64,000 bases of DNA from Pisaster brevispinus (taxonomy: Eukaryota; Echinodermata; Asteroidea; Forcipulatida; Asteriidae), in contig JAMKCF010000002.1 of assembly GCA_023634235.1 (NCBI GenBank), positions 10,247,591-10,311,590 on the forward strand, read 5' to 3'. Shown one piece after another: positions 35,673 to 47,386 of the stretch (the first letter of the stretch is position 1; each line of letters starts with the position of its first letter). Below the pieces are notes generated by a model, which saw nothing but the letters and a program-made list of their open reading frames with translations, did no database searches and was not told where the DNA came from. The translations under genes were made by a program, and so were the position numbers.

Positions 35673-36530
35673 AATGAAACACCTGGGCAAACACCCCTCT
35701 GACTTAACGATAAGTGTACTGGGTTCTTTTACAAGTATTTTTTAATTATATATTTTTTTTATGCTTGCCCCAAACAAGGCTAAAAGTCACTCTTGTTAAG
35801 GAGCTACAAGAAGAAAATTATTAAAGATGAAAATAACTCAGGGGAGCTGAAGGAAGGAATTGATACTCCTCTCGAAAAAGTCTAGATTGTAGGATGATGG
35901 GAAACATGCACAAAGGAAATGAGTTCCAAAGAGGTGCAGTACATGGAATAAAGCTGTTGAAAAGGCTCTTTGTTCTACATCTCAGCAAAGCAAGAGTGTA
36001 CAGGTGGGAAGAAGCAGAAAGTCTGGTTTCACGCTCAAACATCCTGATAGGAGGAACCAGGTCGGACAAACTGGTGGCACGTTCACCATGAAAATATCTG
36101 CAGAAAAGACAAGAGGCTGGCTACAGACCTACAGTGGGAAAGAGGATGTAGCGTTCATCCCAACCCTCCACCAACAAGATTAACAATGCGCTTCTGCACT
36201 CTATCCAGTAAAGATATGACAGGCAGAAACTCCGGCCCAAATGTGACAACAGTACTCCATTAGGGGACGTATAGTTGTCTTATACAGGTAGAGAGTGGTT
36301 TCAGGAGGTAAGAGCTTCTGAGCCAGATACAGACAACCAACTCGTATGGAAGCATTTACACAACACGGAATCCACGGCTTTACATCCCATCCGAAGGACG
36401 AAGCAATAATGGTTAAAGTCTTCTGCTTAAAAACAAAAGTGTCAAGACCGGGACTCGAACACACTCTCGTCTGATCAGCAACACTAGACTTGAGTCCCGT
36501 TGCACTTGACCACTCAGCAAAACACACCAC
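35673..36530 (-). mobile_element. tRNA-derived SINE (family S1) split by a LINE
   Basis: The two SINE halves are 35673-35738 (ending at the TTCTTTTACA segment) and about 36352-36530 (CACAACACGG onward to the GACTCGAAC B-box complement). In intact copies, such as that at 22094-22492, these segments are adjacent. The LINE fragment lies between them. Confidence 0.65.
35750..36350 (-). mobile_element. LINE fragment, CR1/L2-like reverse transcriptase C-terminus
   Basis: Two minus-strand frames hold typical non-LTR retrotransposon residues in the right order: LPPETTLYLYKTTIRPLMEY with CCHIWAG, then LDRVQKRIVNL, then SDLVPPIRMFERETRL and APLWNSFP. Frame changes and stops between them show that it is dead. 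The 3' end (low coordinate) is T-rich on the plus strand, that is, A-rich on the element. It sits inside a tRNA-derived SINE. Confidence 0.75.
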
Positions 36531-37861
36531 ATTCCTTTTTATGCAATTGGACCCAAAATTATGAACTTCACAATTTTCTGCTTAAAATATAAATGAACAG
36601 GATACCAGTCACAAATCACATGGAATGGTAATTTGTCTGGTTTCCTCATTCTGGTAAGCAAAACTTGGTTGTGCTTAGCTACTTTGTTCGCTCAAGCGGC
36701 TCAATGCTTTGTCTACATGGTCTAGGTGCTTGCAGCTTTATGAACAAGTAGCCCTGAAGGGAAGACTCTCACGCACATCACATTTAACTGACAAAATTTC
36801 CGGAACGCGTCTGGACTCAAGGAAGCACACACAGCATCTTTCAAACTGTTCTCAATTACCCACTTACATGTAGGTTGTATTTATGGAACAAGGTCTGCTG
36901 GAAAATGTAGCAGAAATGTCAGCGATGCCACCCACAAGTGCTTGACAGGAATAACTGAGAAAACTCAATTATTTCTGCCAGCTACTGGTCTTAAGTTGTC
37001 CATGATCCTACACCAATTCAACGATTGCCAGAAGAAGCCCCTAGATTTTCTTTATGGATGTATTTTCAAACAAAGTATAGTAGTAAACGAATGCAAGAAA
37101 AAGCCTGTAAGAAAAACATCAATCTAGTTTTATTTGCGGGCTAATGTTCAAAGAAAGTACACATGTAGCTTTTTGACTTTGCCTTCCACATCTGTTTTGC
37201 AATATCTCAACGTCCTCTCAGAAAATATCTGTTTCTACCACAAAAATGCCTTTACATGAAGGAATGAGTGAGTTTTAGTAAAATTAGACTGCCAGCTCTA
37301 GAGCCGGAAGTAGCCAAAGCCTTTCGTACATGTAAACAGCAGATGAAAGTCTGTGTGACGTACTGACTTGAACATGTGCTACCAACAGGATTATGTCATA
37401 ACTTCTTTTAACACTTTACCAGCTCACATCCCCACCTCGAAAGAGTTTTTTTCCCCCAGAATGCCAGATGGCATCCAGAGTATGAGGCTAATTCGTTACA
37501 TGATTTTATCAAGGTGCCCTCCTGTGCTGTGGAACATGACCTGGAATGTTTGTACAGCTGCAATTTCACTCATGTACATACTGTCATCCACTTTTACCCT
37601 TCCTCAATTATATAATAACAAGATATTTCAAGCTATAGACGACCATTGCATACTGCCTGGTAAACATTGGAGACCTAATTTGCATATTGCCTGTCATACA
37701 CACTGGCAAAAAAATGCCTGCACCATCTCCGTAACGTCTTCACTCTAAATAATTAAATAGATAAAACCCTGATACAGAACAGATTGGTTTCTTTTCTCTT
37801 TTTTATATTTTTTTAGGGGGGGGGATGTGTTATTATCATTCTTGTTATTACTATTACATGT

Positions 37862-38225
37862 ATATATTTCTGGTAACGGAACCAAGGATGCCTCATAAGT
37901 GAACTTAATCACTGTCATGACTGTAGCTCACAAGCCTGAGGAAACCTGTAGACAAGGGTGCTGTGCTTGTTGTGTGAACCAGAAACACCACCAGGGTTAA
38001 CCCCTACTTGTTCACGCTAAGTGTTCTGGGTTCATTTGAATGCACTACCAATCCTAGTACATGTGGCCTACGGCTTAATGTCCAATCATAAGGGCAAAGC
38101 AGTTATGGTAAAGTATCTTGCTCAGGGACACAAGTGCCACAACCGGGACTCGAACCCACACTCTGCTGATCAGAAACACCAGAGTTTGAGTCTGGTGCTC
38201 TTAACCGCTTGACCACAACACGCCA
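37862..38225 (-). mobile_element. SINE family S1, variant tail
   Basis: Very similar to 28930-29240, including GGAACCAAGGATGCCTCATA and the CGGGACTCGAACCCACACTC head. Longer and better preserved. Confidence 0.65.
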
Positions 38226-38559
38226 AAAAATAGGTAAAAGAGTTCCCTTCCATTTTTATTTTCCCCATAAAGTAATCAAAACAATTTGGCAGGCCATGGT
38301 GGGGGACATGTGGGGATTCGAACCCTGCAGCTTTTGACTGTGCCACTTTTGAAATAAATGCATCTACATGTGGCATGGTATTATCAGAAGAGAGGGGCCA
38401 GTTGAACAAAAGGAACACAAACAATAGGAACAATGCTGTTTCACATTGGAATCCTTTGCATTTTTGTGTACTCACTTTTGTGTGTACGCTTAGTCTAAGG
38501 AGAGTGTTTAGTTAGAGGGACATAGGAAAGTCCTCACATTGATAGCAATAAATTGATGT

Positions 38560-38595
38560 ACGTACGCTGATGTATGTATGTATGTATGTATGTAC
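38560..38595. repeat. GTAT microsatellite
   Basis: ACGTACGCTGATGTATGTAT continues into several more TGTA units. Confidence 0.8.
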
Positions 38596-38919
38596 AACTT
38601 TCTGATACCCACAAAACAAACCTTCCTTTTTAAGTTTTAAGACGCCAAAGGTAAAGTTCCCAACTTAACCAGAACCTTGTTCACCTTGTATACTCTTTAA
38701 CCTTATATACTATGGTTGGCACCAGAGTATACACGTTTCTTTCTTCCTGCTTGATGTTTTTCTTTTCTTTTCCAACTTCCGCCACAGGATCTAAATTTTT
38801 TTTATTGTGAGGCACAAAGGCAAAGGTAAGAGTTAAATCATGGAGGGGGTCGATGCCTTCCAAAGCCAAAACCTCTCCCCAACTTCCGTCAGAGGATCTA
38901 AACGTTTATGATTGCTTTA

Positions 38920-39053
38920 AAGTATTCCTGCTAAGCAAAGAGAAGCAGGATACCAGTCACAGACAGCACATGTGACAAGGCTGGTAACCTTATTCTAGTA
39001 GCATAATTTTCTCATGCTTTGTTACTTTTATGCTTAAGCAGCTTTATAAAATG
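38920..39053. mobile_element. MITE, GGGCCCAATTTC family, partial
   Basis: CTGCTAAGCAAAGAGAAGCA, GGATACCAGTCACAG and CTTAAGCAGCTTTATAAAAT. It abuts another MITE at 39061. Confidence 0.5.
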
Positions 39054-39060
39054 GGTCGGG

Positions 39061-39230
39061 CAGCCGATTTGACGAAACGCTAGGATTAATCCTATCTCGA
39101 GTTAGGACGAGTAACTAGTCCTAACTTAGGATTAATCTTAAGGTTTACATGTTACAGTGCAAGGCTGGGACTCGTCCTAAGTCCTAAGATTAATCCTAAG
39201 TTAGGAAGAGTTTGGTGAAATCGACGGCTG
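39061..39230. mobile_element. MITE, TAGGATTAATCCTA family
   Basis: Ends CAGCCGATTTGACGAAAC and GGTGAAATCGACGGCTG. The interior has CTCGAGTTAGGACGAGTAAC and GTTACAGTGCAAGGCTGGGA. The 50.4-kb copy is nearly the same in sequence. Confidence 0.7.
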
Positions 39231-40086
39231 GTCTGTCTGTATAGTTGTAGCACAGCCATGCAAGAAGAACCAACAAAGCAAAAGACAAGGACCAGTCTAC
39301 CAACATGCATGCATTCACAAATTTCACCAGTCAATGAACCCCCCCCCCCCAACCCCACCCCCAACTCAAAAGAAATGTTGTTTTCTTTCAGTGGATAATA
39401 GTAAAGTATGCAGGACCATGGAGCAATCTAGTTTATTGCTCCATGGCAGGACATAACAATGACAGACTAGGCTTGCTTTCTAAGTCCTTGGTTTCCAACA
39501 AAACCAAATACAAAAGTTGCTTCCTTGTTTGTGCACGCAACAAATTCCCGTAAAATTTAGGTGAAAAATATCTGCATTCATTTTATGTCATGTCACTTCA
39601 GCAGATTTCCTGGTCCACTGCTAAATTGGGTGTGATTTACATAAAAAACAAAGCCCAGTGGTGATAAAAATCTTCATTTTGAGGAAGTGAGGAGCTTCGA
39701 TGCCATATTGAAGGGTTGATATGTAAAGAAAGGTTTATCATAAATGAACGATGTACAAATGTTCCAACTTGGATGCTTTCCCAAGTTGTTTCCAGAGAAT
39801 TGTGTCTTTGTTTTACACCCACTGCAGGGTGACTTTTTGATACCTTTGCATGCGTATGTGATACGTCACAGTGGTCCATTGGTGAAACCAGTCCAATCCA
39901 GAACCATATTACACGGCCATAATTGGACAATTCCAAATAATGCAAGGGTCACCATTTGGGCACAAAACTGAGGTAGAGGGCACCTCTATAAAAAATAAAT
40001 GAATTTCTATCGGAACATTTCAAGGGGCACCACGGTGATGACTGGAGGAATGGAGGCCATTGCCACTGTTGCCTGCGTGAAGTATA

Positions 40087-40334
40087 CCAGGGCCCAATTT
40101 CATAGAGCTGCTAAGCACAAAAATTTGCTTAGCATGAAATTTCTTCATTGATAAAAACAGGATTACCAACCAAATTTCCACGTGATTTTCAGGATAAGAA
40201 AACAACAGCTGACTACCAGTAACAAGCAATATGCAACACATGGAAATTTGGTTGGTAATCTTGTTTTTATCAAGGAAGAAATTTCATGCTAAGCAAATTT
40301 TTGTGCTTAGCAGCTCTATGAAATTGGGCCCTGG
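40087..40334. mobile_element. Foldback MITE (GGGCCCAATTTCAT family)
   Basis: A 248-base near-perfect palindrome: left arm CCAGGGCCCAATTTCATAGA..., right arm ...GAAATTGGGCCCTGG. Each arm is about 95 bases with very few differences, so this copy is recent. Lies in the 9.7-kb intron. Confidence 0.75.
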
Positions 40335-42314
40335 CCTGCAATCACATGTGGCAAGGCATCTCGTGTGGATAACGCTTAGACTTGACAAGCATGAATGATA
40401 TTTTCTAGTCATTTTACCTGTTGTAATGCAGATGTGTTGATACAACTTTCTATGTTCCACTACGTCCGTTTTAATCTTTTACAGCCAAACCATACCAAAC
40501 GTTTTGATGAGAAAGCATCATTTCACGATTTCCTAATGTTGCTTTAACAAATGTTTGTTACGTTCTTAGAAGCGTACCACACTTGCAAATTTGCAATTGA
40601 AAGAAAAGAGGAAATTGCCATGCGCACTGATGTTACAGATTTTGACAGATTTTTCTGTATTAAATTTGTGGATTCTTAAGGCAGTATTTCTTTTTAAAGT
40701 GAGTTTAACTCTTGAAACTTGAAAGACTTTCTGAAAATGTATGTGAAAATTTTGAGATTTGATTGGAACCTACGTTGCATCATCCCTTCAATGTTGCACC
40801 TGTCATAAAAACACTGAGTCTCCAAGGAAAGCAACTTTGTAAGTGCACAAAAAAAAACCTTAGCAAATGGCCAGGTATGGAAAAAAAATTGTCAGTGTTC
40901 TTTGGCAGTACTCTGGAGTAGAAACCTATCCCAGCTGATCGCCTGAAAAATGGCTTAATTATGTCTGATTTCTCAACTGGTTAACTGAAAAAATACGACC
41001 ACTCCATCAGAGGAGTGAAGCATGATTTTTTTTATTTTTAGGAATTTGGGGGAAGGGCGAAGGGCTTTATCATTGACTGGGAATTTCAAAAACAGGAAAG
41101 TCACTTCACTTGAAAGTTGTTCGCTCAACACGGAAACTCCTTGACCACCATTGTCTTAAGCCGTGCCTAACGAGGGGGGAAAAGTTGTTAGCAATGGAAG
41201 AAAAAGAGGATACAAGAAGCTGTTATCACAACAACAGTGCAAGGAATGAGGAAAGAGATGATGGAGAAAATAGCAGTTAGTTGCATCTAATCTAGTTTTA
41301 GGTCGTCACACTATTTTAAGGCAAGTATAGAATTTGATGAACTTGCATTTAACAGTGAATTCATCGTCAGTTCGTTCAATTCAGATTCGTAATAAATCTG
41401 CAGTGAGCTGTTAAGTTGGAAAAATGCTTTGAAATCTGAAAAATAGGGCCTACACCATATATAAAAATAGAGTCTAATTCTTTCTTTCTTTTTATTGTGA
41501 AAATTTGAAATAATAGTATTACAACATTGTTTACAAGAAAAAACAGTACATATTTTGTCTAGGTTGTACATGTATGATACATTTTTTATTTATCTTTTGT
41601 TGCCTTTAAAAATTCCACGAACTGTGTAAAAAATTGATCGTACTGAAGTGAGAGGAAACAACAACAATGAGGAAAGCTTTTGCTACGGGAAATGAATATT
41701 GCTTTACAACCTTTATCTGGCGACCATAAATGTTTACGTGTCAAACTTTTAACCACCTGTCTAAATACCAAAAACAATACAACAAATCAAAGATTGTGCT
41801 TTAACTTACATACAATGTACATTAAGTACTAAGCTACATGACGTCACCATTGTGTCACATAGATTTAAAGGCAAAGTATAACCTTCAGGGTTTTTTTTAT
41901 CGTTTGATTGTTTAAAAATCCTATATACATTTACATGTAACTTTATGTTATACACAATTAAACTAACCTGTGAAATTTTCAGTTCATAAGGTGTTAGTGT
42001 TTTTTGAGATTTCGCCGAAAACAATCTGAGCAACGTTTCTCAACTTTTTGAATCCTGTCCTTTAAAACCACATTCCTTAGGAGGGAATCGTTTCTCAAAA
42101 TGTATAAATACAACATCAAGAGCTGCAGTGCTTCTTACCAAGTAAGTTTTTATGGTCATTAATTTTTGGAGAAACCACCAAAGGTATACCCTCCCTTTTC
42201 AGTGTGTTTAGTTTTGTTGGTTCGACACAGCTTTGATGAATCTGCAATGGCTAATGTTCTTGCACTAATTGCACATCAAAGATTCATAAAATGCAGTGAG
42301 TAAAAATTACTTAC
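40335..42314. other. Intron without coding signal
   Basis: AT-rich, no recognisable element or exon. Confidence 0.5.
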
Positions 42315-42376
42315 GATGCACTGTTGTCTGTTTCAGTAGTTTGTTGGCCCACTCTTACGTTGTAGTAACTGTCATC
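42315..42376 (-). CDS. AFAP1: AFAP1-family exon: small Tyr-containing linker
   Basis: A 62-nt exon, residues 87-106 plus two bases of Ser107. Acceptor TTATTTTAG, donor TC/gtaag. It reads DDSYYNVRVGQQTTE. The DDSYYN stretch recalls the GYYEEA tyrosine motif at the matching place in vertebrate AFAP proteins, but the match is short. Phase 0 in and phase 2 out agree with both neighbours. Confidence 0.78.
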
Positions 42377-42582
42377 CTAAAATAAGCAGAAATAAATAAA
42401 ACAAAATTCAGAGAAAGTTTTAAGTTCAGCAATTTTAGTGTACATCAATTTTGTATACCGCCCTTACTGCCGAAATGTAGTTATGTAACAGCTAAATTTT
42501 ACAGCAAAGATTACCATAAATACAAAATCAATGCAATTTCTGCACTCTTGCACTACGCACATACTTGACATGCTGTGGCGTG

Positions 42583-42712
42583 TTGTGGCCGAGTGGTCTA
42601 ATTCACCGGACCCAAGCTCTGGTGTTGTCAGCAGCAGAGTGTGGGTTCGAATCCTGGCCATGATAATTGTGCCCTTGAGCAAGGCACTTAACCATAATTG
42701 CTTCGTAAAAAA
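42583..42712 (+). mobile_element. SINE family S1, tRNA-like head, plus orientation
   Basis: A box GTGGCCGAGTGG (42585-42596) and B box GGTTCGAATCC (42644-42654) are intact, spaced with a long variable arm as in tRNA Leu or Ser. CCCTTGAGCAAGGCACTTAA follows. The head is mismatched as a cloverleaf, so I call it a SINE and not a tRNA gene. Confidence 0.65.
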
Positions 42713-43004
42713 GTTGGGATGTTAGTACATTCTGGTCTACCAACCAGGCTCCTAGTGAATGATACCCATGCCTAATGTACATGTACATCATTATGGACTG
42801 TGAAGGAGGTATACTCTGTTTTAGCCCCAGGAGTACATGTGTGTAGGTGGCAACGTACATGTACATAGTACATGCACTTCAGCTCCCTACACATTATTTT
42901 GCTCTATGTTTAAGGTAACCCTGTAACTGCATAATGGTGAATATAAATATAATGGATGTCCAAACTTTTCAACATTTACAAGGTCATACAGACAAACTTC
43001 TTCT

Positions 43005-43350
43005 GGAAATGAAGCTTTAGGCAAGGATGCCTCATTTAAGAGAACTTAACCACTGTAGCTTGCAAGCCCGGGGAAACGTTTAAACAAGGATGTTTGAGAA
43101 CCAGAAACACTGGGGAAACGCCCTACTCCATTGTACTCTTTCAGATTAAGTGCTCTGGGTTCTTTCAGGTGCCTAATACCAATTCCAGTACACAGGACCT
43201 AGGCTTTATGTCTCATATGAAGGACAAAGCACTTATTGTATCTTGCTCAAGGACACAAGCGTCAAGACAAGGGCTTGAACCCACACTCTGTTATCACTCA
43301 GAAACACCACAGCTTGAGTCGTACCACTTGGCCAGGACACCTCACCATGG
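43005..43350 (-). mobile_element. SINE family S1, variant tail, degraded
   Basis: GGCAAGGATGCCTCATTTAA, then CTTGCTCAAGGACACAAGCG, then a decayed B-box complement GGGCTTGAACCC. Confidence 0.55.
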
Positions 43351-44204
43351 AACGACGGCAGCCTGTGCAATGGGCTCTACTTTAAAGGCATAATGGTCAA
43401 GGCAGTTAGCCACACATCCTTTGCAGTCTCTGACTCCAAACTAAACTACACGCACACACACTGTACATGTATGAGTAATATTTTCAGCTGATAAATACAT
43501 CGTAGCTTCTGTCACGGAATTTCCCTCTCCTTGTAAAAACAAAACTAATCAATGGAAACTTGTCCGAATAATATTTGCTTTGATACAATATATTTCACTT
43601 GACGTTGATATCGCATTTTGGGTTTATAAATGCATTTGAACAGTGTCAAAAATGTCACACTTCAACAAAGTCATGAAAGTTGGCAAAGTTACACACATTG
43701 AAATGAAAACAAAACACTACAACACTTAAAAACAATATGACATTTTCATAAAGTTCTTCAGATCATCACAGTGAGTATAATTCAGTTTCCCTAAATCCCA
43801 ATTGAGTGCTTCCCAAAGTATTTGCACACAATGCTTTATAGATAACATATAGGCTTAATTGGTGTTCGAAAAAAAAGAAGGGTTCTATCTGAAAGCTCAC
43901 AAGTCACTAAGTTTTCACATTCGTCAGAGAAATACAGTGTACTGAACTGGGTTTCTGTCTGGTAATAAATTGACTATCAATGTCAAGAAAACAGCTCTTG
44001 AAGACCCCTCAAAACTTCAAAACTGTTTCTTATTTTGATTGCTTCACTAAAAAAGAAATCGCTAATTTGATGGAATTTTGAATTTCTCCAAGTGGTAAAA
44101 GGGTGTCATTTGAACCATCTTTAAACAATGTGTTTGTTATTTGGCACTTTTAACCATTGTACTAAAGTGCCTTTTACACTATTACTACCCCTGCCCATTG
44201 GGCC
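43351..44204. other. Intron without coding signal
   Basis: No recognisable element. Confidence 0.5.
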
Positions 44205-44480
44205 TTAGGCATTCTTGAAACTAATGTATCTCAACTCCTTTGGAATATGCAGCACCAGCAGCCAAATGTGCGCACAGGCTGCTAATCATTCACATCAACA
44301 GTCTCTATGTACATAAGAGTATGCATTTACTCCTGGGTGATGAGAAGCAATTATAGTTTGAGTTTTGCCAAAGAACATACATGATTGTCACCACAAGGAT
44401 TCGAACCCACACTCTGATGCCTCAGCCACCAGAGCTAGAGTTCAATGCTCTGAACTAAACGAAAACACAACACGCTACAT
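44205..44480 (-). mobile_element. SINE family S5 with tRNA-like head
   Basis: The body matches 24885-25085. At the high-coordinate end, AAGGATTCGAACCCACACTC is a tRNA B-box complement, so the element reads on the minus strand. Confidence 0.5.
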
Positions 44481-44925
44481 ACATGTATAAAGTGATTACT
44501 TTAAAAGTTGAAATAACAGTCAAAACATTTTGGTTAACCTTCGACTTTACAACAATGTTGTTAGAAAAACAACAATCTGCCATGCTCATTAGTCTCTCAC
44601 AAACTGTACAGCTGCAAAAGACACTCCATTGAATTTTTCTTTGAAATAACAGTACAGGAAACCAACTAGATGTTCATACGTACATGTAGCTTGTGCAAAA
44701 TGCAATTTCATATAAATTTTATTTTTGAGCATGCACAAATACATGTATTTGAAGAAAACAAAATGTGTGGGGGAGAAAAATTATAGAATCTGCTGACTTG
44801 AGCATCCTTAAGTGTTGCATGCAAATTGATTACATCATACTCCACCGACCAATCAGATCACAGGGTTACTCCACACCAATGCATGCTGGGAAAAGATAAT
44901 TGAATCAAATCAAGACCTTGCTTAC

Positions 44926-45014
44926 TGCACTTGTGGTGTGAGCTGATCTCGCCAACTCTCTCTGCTTAGCGATGAAATCATCTCCGCTCTCCTTTTTGAT
45001 CCCATTTGTTGCCG
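44926..45014 (-). CDS. AFAP1: AFAP1-family exon: linker
   Basis: An 89-nt exon, residues 58-86, completing the Ala codon left in phase 1 and ending in phase 0 at a consensus donor A/gtaag. It encodes a polar helix-prone linker (GDDFIAKQRELARSAHTT) with no recognisable domain. Support comes from the phase match on both sides and a good donor; the acceptor (GTGGCAG) is weaker. A competing frame through the same DNA stays open (ending QLTPQVQ) but fits neither neighbour's phase. Confidence 0.75.
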
Positions 45015-45092
45015 CTGCCACAAAATAAATAAATAAATCGAGAAGAAATTAGTGAATATTAATTTGTGTTTTACCCATTCACAGATATGTTT

Positions 45093-45225
45093 TAAGCACT
45101 GTATACTCAGTACTTTCCCACGTCCTGTGAAAAAATCCACAGGCATATTACCCAGGTGGGATTCGAACCCACGACTTTTGCCAGTCTAGAGCAGATGTCT
45201 TATCACTAGCTTGCCTAGTACAGCT
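45093..45225 (-). mobile_element. SINE family S2 copy
   Basis: Minus-orientation copy: TAAGACATCTGCTCTAGACT, GGGTTCGAATCCCACC, GTGGATTTTTTCACAGGACG, and the tail TGAGTATACAGTGCTTAA. It lies about 80 bases upstream of an AFAP-family exon. Confidence 0.7.
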
Positions 45226-46044
45226 GGAGGCCAGTCCAGATCCCCTTTTAATATCAGTGTACATCAGCATGTATGTAAAACTTAGAAAAATTTATTTTGA
45301 AAAGTCTGACATACATCCGACATCCAATCACAAAACGTAAAGACGTTTCTGATAAGTATGTAAGTGGGATTGCTACGCCATGTATCTTGTGGAGAACAAG
45401 ACACAAAGTCGTATTCCTCTACCCAGCAACCCACTTGAGCAGTTTTGATAGACAGTTGCCATTAAAGGCGGGGCTTCATGGATCGGTCTACTACCTTTTG
45501 TTTTTGAGTTGTTGTTGCTGTTGTTGTTGTTGTTTGCTAATTTGTTTTTGTTGTTTTTTTGTTTTTTCAAGGGGAGCTACAAATCGGTTAAGGCAGGAAT
45601 TGAACCAACAACGTGTACGTAATTTTCCTCATTACTACACACTTAGATGTTACACGTCTTACTGTACATGTACATGTACATGTACATCATTAGGTATGGG
45701 GCTTTTACACATGTAAGTATGTTTATAACAAATCCAGCGTCCCCCGGACGCGCTTCGAGCTTGAATCGAAAATGCAGACATTATTTTAATGATGAGCAAG
45801 TGACCCCGAAAATGTCATAAACAGGAAACGACAAAAGTCACGTGACGCGGCAGTGGAAGCGCATAGCGACACACAACACATTGACACGACTGCTTCAGGC
45901 CGATCGCCCATTGCAAATACCTAGCTGATTTTTCCTGGTCGATTACTTTTGCAGTCAAAAATCAGAGTTTTTGTTGCAAATTGCTGTGGGGGGGGGGATG
46001 TATCTGTAATAAGTCTAAAAATCCTGAAGTAGTTTTGGCTGACA
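45226..46044. other. Possible 5' region of the nested THAP relic
   Basis: 45735-45920 is richer in C and G than its surroundings (CGTCCCCCGGACGCGC, TCACGTGACGCGGCAG), as expected of an animal promoter on either strand. ACATGT units lie at 45665-45690, and a SINE-like piece (GGAATTGAACC) at about 45590-45660. Confidence 0.35.
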
Positions 46045-47070
46045 TTTCCAAAAGATGTATGCCTAGCAACTCAGCGAGCAAGGGTTTGCTTTGTCAACAA
46101 CAAACATACACGCGCTCGGACTTCAAGCTGACGACGAAAGCATCCATAAATTATTATGTTCAGCACATTTCAGGGATGAATGTGTCAGAACAAAAACAAG
46201 GGAGAGACCCCCCAAAGCACTCTGGTGGATCTATGCAAAAAGGGAAAGAGCAAGGGTAAGTACAACATGATGCCGATTTAATTTGTAATTTATTATTATT
46301 TTTTTGTATTGTTGTGTATAAAGCCTATGAAACAAATCACAATGAAAGTCAGCTCGACAAGTTACCAAATAATTTTAGAAATTTGTGTTTTTGTGAAATT
46401 TGTCAGTTCTTTGAAACTATTTTACATATTCTGTAAGTGTAAGTTATAAATTATGCATCATTTTCCATGTCTTAAACATTGTTTGTCAACCTTCAGGATT
46501 CAGTTGTGTATGTTGTTAATTGTTTTCTTTCTTACATACATGTAGGTACTCCAACAACTGGAACAAGAGTATGGCGAACATACTGACTCATCTAGAGAAA
46601 GCCATAATCCAGAACAAGAAACATGGCTGTGAGTAAATCTCAATTGCTTTAAAAGCATACTGTATTTTTGATAGTATTTCTACTAGCATTTCTGATATTT
46701 TCCCAACCCAACAAATTCATCATCGAAACACTAGGCCCTATCATTATTACATGTGTTCCTGTGAAGCCAAATTTGTGTGTGTTTTCAGTTATGTTTATGT
46801 TATTTTATTTATTTCTATACTGCAAAACATTTAACAGACTGTTATATTTTGAATTGTGTTTAGATGCAGATCTTGAGGACCAAGGCCCATCGTTTGCAAC
46901 TACCACGAATCCCTAATCTGACCATCCAACATAACGTCATCCAGGATTCTTACTTCCCGCCCATCTCGAGAAAGAAGGTTTTCTTCCGAGCAAAACATAC
47001 TCAGACAAATATATCCATATAATTGTAAAGTCCATTGAAGTTCCTGAAAATAAATCCACATTATTTTAAA
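46045..47070 (+). pseudogene. THAP-domain gene relic nested antisense in an AFAP-family intron
   Basis: Plus-strand DNA codes THAP zinc-finger pieces in two frames. FPKD sits at 46045-46056. ALGLQADDE (46112-46138) and LLCSAHFRDECV (46151-46186, with the C-x2-H of the C2CH finger) lie one frame off, so at least one frameshift separates them. A good donor, AGG/gtaagt, follows at 46256. A possible second exon spans 46546-46628 (acceptor CATGTAG, donor GCT/gtgagt) and a third starts at 46864, with AATAAA at 47049-47054. A frame that contains no THAP motif splices openly through all three exons to TAA at 46914-46916. THAP proteins are DNA-binding factors or P-element-type transposase relatives. 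Broken domain plus intact splice sites suggests a recently decayed gene; a real gene with unrecognised splicing is the alternative. Confidence 0.5.
47049..47054 (+). terminator. Poly(A) signal of the nested plus-strand transcript
   Basis: AATAAA about 130 bases after the last in-frame stop of the three-exon plus-strand model, in AT-rich DNA. Position fits a short 3' UTR. Confidence 0.4.
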
Positions 47071-47165
47071 GACCACCGAGATTCATGTTTACTTTGATGT
47101 TGAATTACTCTTTGTTTGAGGAAAATCTGAGCTAAAATGTCCCGTTTGAAACTTAACGCTTACAG

Positions 47166-47386
47166 TCCCAAATCCTTCTTCATTATATAGAGAGGTTTCA
47201 TGTGACTTCACCTGAGACCTTTTCTATACGCTGCGTGCACAAACAGATGCTGAAAATCATTCAGCAGCAGACGCGCCACCTATTCAGATTGTACATGGCT
47301 AGACCCAACGTGGCTGCCTAACAGACTTTTCCAGGGGTCACCCAACCTCTCTATATCAAGACGCCAAAAAGAAGGATTTTGAGGGA
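47166..47386. mobile_element. MITE with TATAGAGAGGTT ends
   Basis: AAATCCTTCTTCATTATATA and GAGAGGTT at the left mirror AACCTCTCTATAT and AAGAAGGATTTTGAGGG at the right. Lies just past the poly(A) signal of the THAP relic. Confidence 0.55.

Larger units (their letters stand above)
36700..40086. other. Intron interior
   Basis: Apart from the SINE and MITEs listed, a 126-codon plus-strand frame at 37368-37748 has no domain, no clear context and average composition; I do not call it a gene. C-rich runs lie near 39340 and 39360. Confidence 0.5.

Noticed and set aside
37368..37748. 126-codon plus-strand frame
   Set aside because: No domain, no splice or poly(A) context, inside an intron; length is possible by chance in 64 kb.
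46668..46916. 82-codon plus-strand frame as a stand-alone gene
   Set aside because: Only its end (ADLEDQGPSF) lies after a splice acceptor; the first part is intron of the THAP-relic model.
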